In this document: piece by piece, positions 1 to 5,783 of the stretch
Layout of the letters: each line of letters starts with the position of its first letter
Position numbering within the stretch: the first letter of the stretch is position 1
Assembly (NCBI GenBank): GCA_022511055.1
Contig: JAFLSH010000080.1
Location: 1-11,222, forward strand
Direction of reading: 5' to 3'
DNA from: Prevotella sp.
GTDB taxonomy: Bacteria > Bacteroidota > Bacteroidia > Bacteroidales > Bacteroidaceae
DNA: 11,222 nucleotides
Made by a program: the position numbers and the translations under genes
The notes under the pieces: generated by a model
Database searches by the model: none
What the model saw: the letters and a program-made list of their open reading frames with translations, nothing else
Told to the model about the DNA's origin: nothing

Positions 1-32
1 GCAACAGTTCTTCTTGTCGGTCGCAATGGATT

Positions 33-48
33 TGGCACACTTTTTGCA
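33..48 (+). promoter_or_regulatory. Sigma-54-type (-24/-12) promoter ahead of htpG
   Basis: TGGCAC (33-38) and TTGCA (44-48) are separated by five bases, so the GG and GC dinucleotides lie exactly 12 bases apart. This is the RpoN consensus. A transcript would start near base 59 and give a leader of about 55 bases before the htpG ATG. The leader is A-rich and has no clear Shine-Dalgarno site, as is common in Bacteroidota. I did not see a good TAnnTTTG housekeeping box between this site and the start codon. The match is seen directly; its use as a promoter is inferred. Confidence 0.6.
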
Positions 49-113
49 ACGATTGTGGCAGAAGTTTCAAATAAGAACAGAGAACAAATTAAAAACAAAA
101 AAACAATAAAGCT

Positions 114-2186
114 ATGCAAAAAGGTAATATTGGCGTAACGACTGAGAACATTTTTCCAGTCATCAAGAAATTCCTCTACAGTGATCACGAAATTTTCCTG
201 CGCGAGATGGTCAGCAATGCTGTCGATGCCACGCAGAAGCTGAAAACACTGGCGCAAAAGGGCGACTTCAACGGCGAGTTGGGCGACCTGACCGTGCGTG
301 TCAACCTCGATACAGAGAAAGGCACCATCACCATTTCCGACCATGGCATTGGCATGACTGAGGAAGAGATAGACAAGTATATCAACCAGATTGCTTTCTC
401 TGGTGTCAGCGACTTCCTGGAAAAGTACAAGGACAATGCCAACAACATTATCGGCCATTTTGGTCTGGGTTTCTATTCCAGCTTTATGGTCAGCAAAAAA
501 GTGGAAATTGTAACCAAGTCATACAAGCAAGATGCCAAAGCGGTGAAATGGAGCTGTGACGGCAGCCCTGCCTATGAGATAGATGATGCTCCTGACTTCA
601 GAGCCGGCGAGGCTGAGCAGCACGGCTCAGACATTATCCTCTATATTGATGATGACTGCAAGGAGTTCCTTGACAAGAACAAGCTGGAGCAGCTGTTGCA
701 GAAATACTGCAAGTTTATGGCCGTGCCCATTGCGTTTGGCAAGAAGACGGAATGGAAAGACGGCAAGCAGGTGGACACTGAGGAAGACAATATCATCAAC
801 GGCGTGGAGCCGCTGTGGACCAAACAGCCGTCAACCCTGAAAGACGAAGACTACAAGTCGTTCTACCGCACACTCTACCCAATGAGTGACGAGCCGCTGT
901 TCTGGATTCACCTGAACGTAGACTATCCGTTCAACCTCACGGGCATTCTGTATTTCCCGAAAATCAAGTCGAACATTGAACTGCAACGCAATAAGATTCA
1001 GCTCTACTGCAACCAGGTGTTTGTCACCGACCAAGTGGAGGGCATTGTGCCTGAATTCCTGACTTTGCTGCACGGTGTCATTGACTCACCAGACATTCCG
1101 CTGAACGTGAGCCGCAGCTATCTGCAAAGCGACCGCGAGGTCAAGAAGATTTCCACCTACATTACCAAGAAGGTGGCCGACCGCCTGAAGGCTATCTTCG
1201 GCGAAGACCGCAAGCAGTATGAGGAGAAGTGGGATGACCTGAAGCTGTTCATCAACTACGGCATTCTGTCTGAAGAGAACTTCTATGACCGTGCCAAGGA
1301 GTTTGCGCTGATGAAAGACGTTGATGGCAAGTACTTTACCTTCGATGAGTACAAGACCCTTATCGAAGCGGCTCAGAAAGACAAAGATGACACACTGATA
1401 TACCTTTATGCCACCGACAAGGAAGAGCAATACAGCTATATCAAGGCCGCTCAGGACAAGGGCTACTCGGTGTTGCTGTTAGACGGCCAATTAGACGTAC
1501 CTACGATTCAGACACTGGAGCAAAAGTTCGAGAAAAGCCGCTTTACGCGCGTAGATGCCGACATTATCGACCGCTTGATTGTCAAGGGTGATGCCCCGAA
1601 GTCTGCTCTGTCAGAAGAAGAGAGTGACAATTTGTCAGCCGTGTTCAAGTCTCAGCTGCCAAAGACAGACAAGACGGAGTTCATGGTGCAGGTGGATGGC
1701 CTGGGCGCAGAAGCCCGCCCTGTCATTATCACCCAGAACGAATGGATGCGCCGCATGAAGGAGATGAGCAAGTTCCAGCAGGGCATGAACTTCTACGGCC
1801 AGATGCCAGACTCATTCAACCTGGTGCTGAACAGCGACCACCCGCTGGTGAAGCGCGTACTCGATGAGAGCAAGGCGGCTACCGCAGAGGCGCTGAAGCC
1901 CATCGAATCAGAGCTGAAGGGTCAGGAAGCCCGCTTGGCTGCCATCCGCCAGCAACAAGACAAGAAAAAGTATGATGAGCTGACACAGGAAGACAAAGAC
2001 CAGAAAGCCGAGGCTGAGAAGGCCGTGCAGGAACAGAAGGACAAGAAGCAGCAAGTCATCAGCGATTACGCCAAGACCAACGATGTAGTCCACCAGCTCA
2101 TCGACTTGGCGCTGCTGCAAAACGGCATGCTGAAAGGTGAAGCTCTCGACCGTTTCTTGAAGCGCTCGGTTGACCTGATTAAGTAA
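114..2186 (+). CDS. htpG: Molecular chaperone HtpG (bacterial Hsp90)
   Basis: This is the cytosolic ATP-dependent Hsp90 chaperone, a homodimer that helps client proteins fold and mature. The N-terminal GHKL ATPase domain shows the catalytic Glu31 and Mg-binding Asn35 (EMVSNAVDA), the nucleotide-binding DHGIGM at 76-81, and the glycine-rich lid segment IIGHFGLGFYS at 112-122. The middle domain carries the conserved LNVSRSYLQ at 330-338, whose Arg334 corresponds to the arginine that contacts the ATP gamma-phosphate in the family. The C-terminal dimerisation domain contains a very charged Lys/Glu/Gln-rich helical stretch at about 608-648. At 690 aa it is longer than E. coli HtpG and close to Bacteroidales forms. 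The ATG at 114 fits the family N-terminus (MQKGNIGVTTENIF). It stands alone between a sigma-54-like promoter and a terminator. Confidence 0.97.
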   Translation: MQKGNIGVTTENIFPVIKKFLYSDHEIFLREMVSNAVDATQKLKTLAQKGDFNGELGDLTVRVNLDTEKGTITISDHGIGMTEEEIDKYINQIAFSGVSDFLEKYKDNANNIIGHFGLGFYSSFMVSKKVEIVTKSYKQDAKAVKWSCDGSPAYEIDDAPDFRAGEAEQHGSDIILYIDDDCKEFLDKNKLEQLLQKYCKFMAVPIAFGKKTEWKDGKQVDTEEDNIINGVEPLWTKQPSTLKDEDYKSFYRTLYPMSDEPLFWIHLNVDYPFNLTGILYFPKIKSNIELQRNKIQLYCNQVFVTDQVEGIVPEFLTLLHGVIDSPDIPLNVSRSYLQSDREVKKISTYITKKVADRLKAIFGEDRKQYEEKWDDLKLFINYGILSEENFYDRAKEFALMKDVDGKYFTFDEYKTLIEAAQKDKDDTLIYLYATDKEEQYSYIKAAQDKGYSVLLLDGQLDVPTIQTLEQKFEKSRFTRVDADIIDRLIVKGDAPKSALSEEESDNLSAVFKSQLPKTDKTEFMVQVDGLGAEARPVIITQNEWMRRMKEMSKFQQGMNFYGQMPDSFNLVLNSDHPLVKRVLDESKAATAEALKPIESELKGQEARLAAIRQQQDKKKYDELTQEDKDQKAEAEKAVQEQKDKKQQVISDYAKTNDVVHQLIDLALLQNGMLKGEALDRFLKRSVDLIK

Positions 2187-2209
2187 AACCCGAAAAACAA
2201 TATCAATAT

Positions 2210-2246
2210 TCGCCAAGTATCACTCCATACTTGGCGATATTTTTTA
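2210..2246. terminator. Intrinsic terminator between converging htpG and GH25 genes
   Basis: An 11-bp perfect stem (2210-2220 with 2227-2237) closes a six-base loop, CACTCC, and is followed by TATTTTTTA. It lies 24 bases after the htpG stop. Bases 2244-2246 are the reverse complement of the TAA stop of the minus-strand lysozyme gene, so the T-tract doubles as that gene's last codon. For minus-strand transcripts the same hairpin follows the stop immediately, but its downstream T-run is weaker and more distant. Confidence 0.85.
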
Positions 2247-3140
2247 GTCACTATACGCTTCTTCGCCAATGGTCTCGCGACTGCCGATGGTCATCTGGCG
2301 CAAATCGTAATAGGAGCCATTGTAGATATTGAAATCCACATTGCCCTTGATGCCGGGCAGGCGGCCGGCATCCGTGTGCTGCCAGAATTTCCAGCGCCCA
2401 CGATACTCCACGGAGTCAACATAGTAATGGGCAATCCAATAGGGATACTGGTCAAAAATGCTATCGTTCAGATAGCGCATCTTGAACTTGTAATAAGTAT
2501 AGATGATGGGCTTTATCCGATAATGGTCTTCCACTATCTTCAGCCACTCAAGCACAGAAGCCTGAAACTCGGCATCGCTCTGCTCCTTCGGCTTGTGTTC
2601 AACATCAAGCACGGGCGGCAAATCGCCATTTTCGAGCCTTACCTGTTGAGTGAAGAAGCGGGCCTGGCTGGAAGCAGGCGAATGGACACTGTAAAAATGA
2701 TAGGCACCGCGTGTAAACCCATGTTCACGGGCCTGGAAAAAGTTATCTGCAAAATTCTCATCAACCTGGGTAGAGCCTTCCGTTGCCTTAATCATGATAA
2801 AGCGGATAGGGCACTTGTTTATCATGCCATGGTCCTTCAGCTTATCCCAGTCTATGCGCCCCTGATGATGGGAGATGTCGATACCGTGTATTTCGTAGCC
2901 TTCAGGATAGGTTACATCTCCATACAAAGCGCGCCACCGAAAGCCGTAGGGGCTCACAAAGAAGTAATAGAAAAACCAGACATACGCCAAAACGACCATG
3001 GCTCCCCCCAGCTTCCACGCCCAAGAGGGAACGTGCTGAAGGAAACGCACAACAACGTTTGGGCGTTTGTGGGCCACAGGCCCACCACGCCCAGACGTTG
3101 TGTTGATGCCTTTTCGGCGAACTACCCGTTTCTTCGACAT
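2244..3140 (-). CDS. Membrane-anchored GH25 family lysozyme (muramidase)
   Basis: The protein is a predicted glycoside hydrolase family 25 enzyme that cleaves the beta-1,4 bond between N-acetylmuramic acid and N-acetylglucosamine in peptidoglycan. A basic N-terminus (about 1-40) precedes one hydrophobic segment at about 43-62, so the catalytic domain (about 83-285) should be held at the periplasmic face of the inner membrane. Family motifs are GIDISHHQGRIDW from 86 (Asp88), IMIKATEGST at 115-124, GAYHFYS at 145-151, the catalytic DVE at 179-181 (Asp179, Glu181), YWIAHY at 234-239, and FWQHTDAG followed by GNVDFN (Asp269). The start is the ATG that overlaps the pfp stop as TAATG, which implies translational coupling to pfp. 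No separate promoter was seen. Whether it remodels the cell's own wall or attacks other bacteria cannot be read from the sequence. Confidence 0.9.
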   Translation of the reverse strand: MSKKRVVRRKGINTTSGRGGPVAHKRPNVVVRFLQHVPSWAWKLGGAMVVLAYVWFFYYFFVSPYGFRWRALYGDVTYPEGYEIHGIDISHHQGRIDWDKLKDHGMINKCPIRFIMIKATEGSTQVDENFADNFFQAREHGFTRGAYHFYSVHSPASSQARFFTQQVRLENGDLPPVLDVEHKPKEQSDAEFQASVLEWLKIVEDHYRIKPIIYTYYKFKMRYLNDSIFDQYPYWIAHYYVDSVEYRGRWKFWQHTDAGRLPGIKGNVDFNIYNGSYYDLRQMTIGSRETIGEEAYSD

Positions 3141-4777
3141 TACTTGGCCTGTTCCAGAGCAAGTGTCTTTGTCGGCTGGTCACAGACCTCTGTCGGCCCC
3201 CAATACTGGATGGGGCCAGGATAGACATAGGCCGTCTCCTTTGCCCATTGCTCACGCTGGGCGGCGAAAGTCTTGAACGGTGCCCCGTCTAACTCAACGA
3301 GCGCCTTCCTGATGACAGGCTTCATCTCGCCGTTACGGCGTTCCATGTTCATCATCATGGTGATGGGCACACCACCGGCAATCCACTCATCAGCGGGTGC
3401 AGTTGTGTTCTTGACAATGGCCATGTAGCCGGTCTTGCCGTTGGCTATCAGCTGGGCAGCGCTGGTGCCGAGTGCATAGCAGTAGTCAGCATCGAAGTTC
3501 GATGGAGCGGCGCAACGGCCTTCATAGCCAAAGAAGTGGTGCTGGGCGGCAAACTTGCCGACAAACTTGCCTTCCTTCTTCATCTTATCCATCTTCACGG
3601 CAACCATTGCCGAAAGCAGCTTCTCTGTCTCAATCAGGCTGACCTGAACGTTTCCGTGCGGGTCACGGTCAAGGGCCAGCTGGCGGGCCACATCTGCCGG
3701 CAGCGACTCGAACACAGCCAAGTTGTCAGCAGTCAGATGGCTCTTGGCAAAGCTAATCTGCTCTGCCTGGCTAAGCCCCTTGGCTTCGGGCAGAGCCAGC
3801 ACATCGTTCAGCTGGGCAATGAGCTTCTTGATGGCGGGAATAAACTCAATCAGACCTTCGGGAATGATGACAGTACCGAAGTTGTTACCCTCTGCCGCAC
3901 GAACAGCAACAGCGTTGGCAATATAGTCTACGATATCATCAAGGCTCATGTTCTTTGCCTCCACCTCTTCTGAAATAAGGCAGATGTTCGGCTGTGTCTG
4001 CAAAGCGCACTCCAAGGCAATGTGAGAAGCGGAACGGCCCATGACCTTGATGAAGTGCCAGTACTTACGGGCAGAATTACAGTCACGCTCAATATTGCCA
4101 ATCAGCTCTGAGTAGGTCTTGCAAGCCGTGTCAAAGCCAAAGGAAGTCTCAATCTGCGAGTTCTTCAAGTCACCATCAATGGTCTTCGGGCAGCCGATGA
4201 CCTGAACGCCGCAGTTCTTTGCTGCGTAGTACTCAGCCAGTACACAGGCGTTGGTGTTTGAGTCATCGCCACCGATAATCACAATGGCCTTGATGTCAAG
4301 CTCACGGATGATTTCAAGACCCTTCTCGAACTGTTCTGTCTTTTCCAGCTTGGTGCGGCCAGAGCCAATCATGTCAAAGCCGCCGGTGTTGCGATACTCA
4401 TCAATGATTTCCTCGGTCAGCTCCATGTAATTGTGGTCAACCAGTCCGCCAGGGCCCAGGATAAAGCCATAAAGACGGTTTTCCGGGTTGAGCTTCTTCA
4501 GCTGGTCAAACAGACCCGTGATGACATTGTGGCCGCCAGGTGCCTGTCCGCCGGAGAGAATGATACCCACATTCATTTTTGTGGTGTTGGCTTCCGTAGC
4601 CTGCACAAACTCCACGATAGGCATGCCGTAAGTGTTGGGGAACAACTTCTTGATTTCTGCCTGGTCGGCAACGCTTTCCGTAGCGGCACCTTCCTTAATC
4701 TTCACTGCGCCCTGAAGTCCTTTCGGCAACTTGGGCTGATAGGCTGCTCTTGCTATTTGCAACGCACTCTTTTTCAT
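3140..4777 (-). CDS. pfp: Diphosphate--fructose-6-phosphate 1-phosphotransferase (PPi-PFK)
   Basis: This cytosolic enzyme reversibly phosphorylates fructose 6-phosphate to fructose 1,6-bisphosphate using pyrophosphate. It serves glycolysis and gluconeogenesis, and saves ATP in anaerobes. From the ATG at 4777 it is 545 aa, the usual length of the long PPi-PFK class. Motifs are LSGGQAPGGHN at 74-84, GGDDSNTNA at 169-177, PKTIDGDLKN at 197-206 and MGRSASHIALE at 246-256. Asp172 in GGDDS and Lys198 in PKTIDGD are the residues that mark pyrophosphate rather than ATP as donor, and Asp201 is the likely catalytic base. The reading frame stays open upstream to 5068, but the family starts at MKKSALQIARAAY. 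An AAGGA Shine-Dalgarno site (4789-4785) seven bases before this ATG also fixes the start. The stop overlaps the lysozyme ATG. Confidence 0.95.
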   Translation of the reverse strand: MKKSALQIARAAYQPKLPKGLQGAVKIKEGAATESVADQAEIKKLFPNTYGMPIVEFVQATEANTTKMNVGIILSGGQAPGGHNVITGLFDQLKKLNPENRLYGFILGPGGLVDHNYMELTEEIIDEYRNTGGFDMIGSGRTKLEKTEQFEKGLEIIRELDIKAIVIIGGDDSNTNACVLAEYYAAKNCGVQVIGCPKTIDGDLKNSQIETSFGFDTACKTYSELIGNIERDCNSARKYWHFIKVMGRSASHIALECALQTQPNICLISEEVEAKNMSLDDIVDYIANAVAVRAAEGNNFGTVIIPEGLIEFIPAIKKLIAQLNDVLALPEAKGLSQAEQISFAKSHLTADNLAVFESLPADVARQLALDRDPHGNVQVSLIETEKLLSAMVAVKMDKMKKEGKFVGKFAAQHHFFGYEGRCAAPSNFDADYCYALGTSAAQLIANGKTGYMAIVKNTTAPADEWIAGGVPITMMMNMERRNGEMKPVIRKALVELDGAPFKTFAAQREQWAKETAYVYPGPIQYWGPTEVCDQPTKTLALEQAK

Positions 4778-4821
4778 AATTATTTCCTTTATAAAACTGT
4801 TAATGTTATTTTTTCGACGTG

Positions 4822-4829
4822 CAAAAATA
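4822..4829 (-). promoter_or_regulatory. Bacteroidota-type -7 box of the pfp promoter
   Basis: The minus strand reads TATTTTTG here, matching the TAnnTTTG -7 consensus of the Bacteroidota primary sigma factor. A start point near 4815 would give a leader of about 38 bases. The expected -33 TTTG is only weakly represented (a TTTC about 19-20 bases upstream), so the promoter may be modest or need help. It lies back to back with the plus-strand promoter of the 4950 gene. Confidence 0.5.
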
Positions 4830-4887
4830 CGCTTTTTTGGCGAGAAACGGAAAAAAAAATGCCATTTTAATTTTTTTTGTGACGAAA

Positions 4888-4906
4888 ATCCTTGCAATTC
4901 AAGGAT
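4888..4906. promoter_or_regulatory. 19-base palindrome, possible operator
   Basis: ATCCTTG and CAAGGAT form perfect 7-base arms around the five-base centre CAATT. The left arm covers the likely -33 TTG of the plus-strand promoter, and the site lies between the two divergent promoters. A dimeric regulator bound here would block the plus-strand promoter and might affect pfp. The symmetry is seen; the operator role is inferred. No regulator gene is present in the window. Confidence 0.35.
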
Positions 4907-4922
4907 ATTATATGTAACTTTG
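4892..4922 (+). promoter_or_regulatory. Bacteroidota-type promoter of the five-gene operon
   Basis: A TTG at 4892-4894 and TAACTTTG at 4915-4922 are separated by 20 bases, a good match to the -33/-7 promoter of Bacteroidota. Transcription should begin near 4928, leaving a leader of only about 20 bases before the ATG at 4950. No comparable promoter was noticed between the following genes, so it may serve all five. Confidence 0.65.
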
Positions 4923-4949
4923 CTATCTCTATTTTCAACTTTAACCATT

Positions 4950-5219
4950 ATGGCAAACAAAAGAACACTGAAACAAACCGTCAACCAGATTTGCGAGATG
5001 CTCTTTGCCGAGTGTGTAGCTGCTTCGCTGTACGATGCTGCCAAGCATCCAGGCCACGCAGAGGACATACTGTTCTGTATCGTAAAACTCCAGAGGGATT
5101 ACACCGCTCGCATCTCTCACCCTGAACCTGGCATGCCTCCAAAGCAGTACTATGCCACCCTAAAAGAGAAGTTCAGAGAGGAGGCTCACGAACTTTTGGA
5201 CCAGATAACCAATCTCTGA
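4950..5219 (+). CDS. Small conserved-type protein of unknown function (89 aa)
   Basis: I do not recognise a named family, although the sequence resembles short uncharacterised proteins common in Bacteroidales. It starts MANKRTLKQ and looks soluble, largely helical and cytosolic. There is no signal peptide or membrane segment. The centre has a hydrophobic helix (about 14-28, including FAECVAASLY) and then ILFCIVKLQRDY. The stretch SHPEPGMPPKQYY at about 56-68 is proline-rich and probably a conserved loop. The acidic C-terminal helix ends at Leu89. The ATG at 4950 was chosen over an upstream in-frame ATG at 4803 because the extension would be Lys/Phe-rich, non-protein-like, and lie upstream of the promoter. 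It is first in the operon, with six bases to the acyltransferase. Confidence 0.8.
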   Translation: MANKRTLKQTVNQICEMLFAECVAASLYDAAKHPGHAEDILFCIVKLQRDYTARISHPEPGMPPKQYYATLKEKFREEAHELLDQITNL

Positions 5220-5225
5220 AGTGTC

Positions 5226-5783
5226 ATGTGGAAAAAACTCTGTGATTGGTTATTATACAAACAAATGGGATGGACTACAGAAGTGACTGAAGCCCATCCC
5301 AACAAATATATTATATGTCTGGCTCCCCACACCAGCAACTGGGATTTCCTGTTGGGGCAGCTATATGCCGGCGCGGAAGGCATCAAGAGCCACTTTCTGA
5401 TGAAAAAAGAGTGGTTCTTCTGGCCGTTGGGGCCTATCTTCAGGCGCATCGGCGGCATACCTGTCTATCGCCAAAGGCACACCAGCATGACAGACGCGAT
5501 GGCACTGGCAGCCAAAGAGACGGAGCAGTTCCATCTGTGCATCACCCCGGAGGGAACGCGCAACCTGAATCCCGACTGGAAGAAGGGCTTCTATTTCATT
5601 GCCCTTAAAGCCGGCATTCCCATCTTGCTCTATGGCCTTGACTACAGCCGGAAGCGCATACAATGCACCAAGACCATCATTCCCAACGGAGACGTGGAAG
5701 GCCAGATGAAAGAGATAAAGCTATATTTCAAGGACTTCAAGGGCAAACACCCTGAGAATTTCACCATTGGAGACACAGAATGA
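5226..5783 (+). CDS. 1-acyl-glycerol-3-phosphate acyltransferase-like protein (PlsC family)
   Basis: The protein is predicted to transfer an acyl chain to a lysophospholipid or similar acceptor at the cytoplasmic side of the membrane. It has the four acyltransferase blocks: HTSNWD at 35-40 (His35 and Asp40 form the HX4D catalytic pair), a block around FRRIGGIPVYR at 72-82, TPEGTR at 107-112, and KAGIPI at 128-133. At 185 aa it is shorter than classical PlsC (about 240 aa) and has no N-terminal membrane helix, so it probably attaches peripherally. The true acceptor is unknown; phosphatidic acid synthesis or an aminolipid pathway are both possible. The stop overlaps the start of the next gene as ATGA, so translation of the two is probably coupled. 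Confidence 0.85.
   Translation: MWKKLCDWLLYKQMGWTTEVTEAHPNKYIICLAPHTSNWDFLLGQLYAGAEGIKSHFLMKKEWFFWPLGPIFRRIGGIPVYRQRHTSMTDAMALAAKETEQFHLCITPEGTRNLNPDWKKGFYFIALKAGIPILLYGLDYSRKRIQCTKTIIPNGDVEGQMKEIKLYFKDFKGKHPENFTIGDTE

Noticed and set aside
1..66. Cysteine-rich open stretch on the minus strand (CHNRCKKCAKS then NCC), zinc-ribbon-like, upstream of htpG.
   Set aside because: It is only 22 codons to the window edge, has no in-frame start codon after the stop at 69-67, and overlaps the sigma-54-like promoter. It may be a degraded gene start, but it cannot be supported.
2376..3224. 282-codon plus-strand open frame opposite the lysozyme and the pfp end.
   Set aside because: The opposite strand encodes clear GH25 and PPi-PFK motifs; the plus-strand translation has no recognisable domain and is an antisense shadow.
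4778..5068. 97-residue N-terminal extension of PPi-PFK in the open frame.
   Set aside because: The family N-terminus and a good Shine-Dalgarno site place the start at 4777. The extension crosses both promoters and overlaps the divergent gene.
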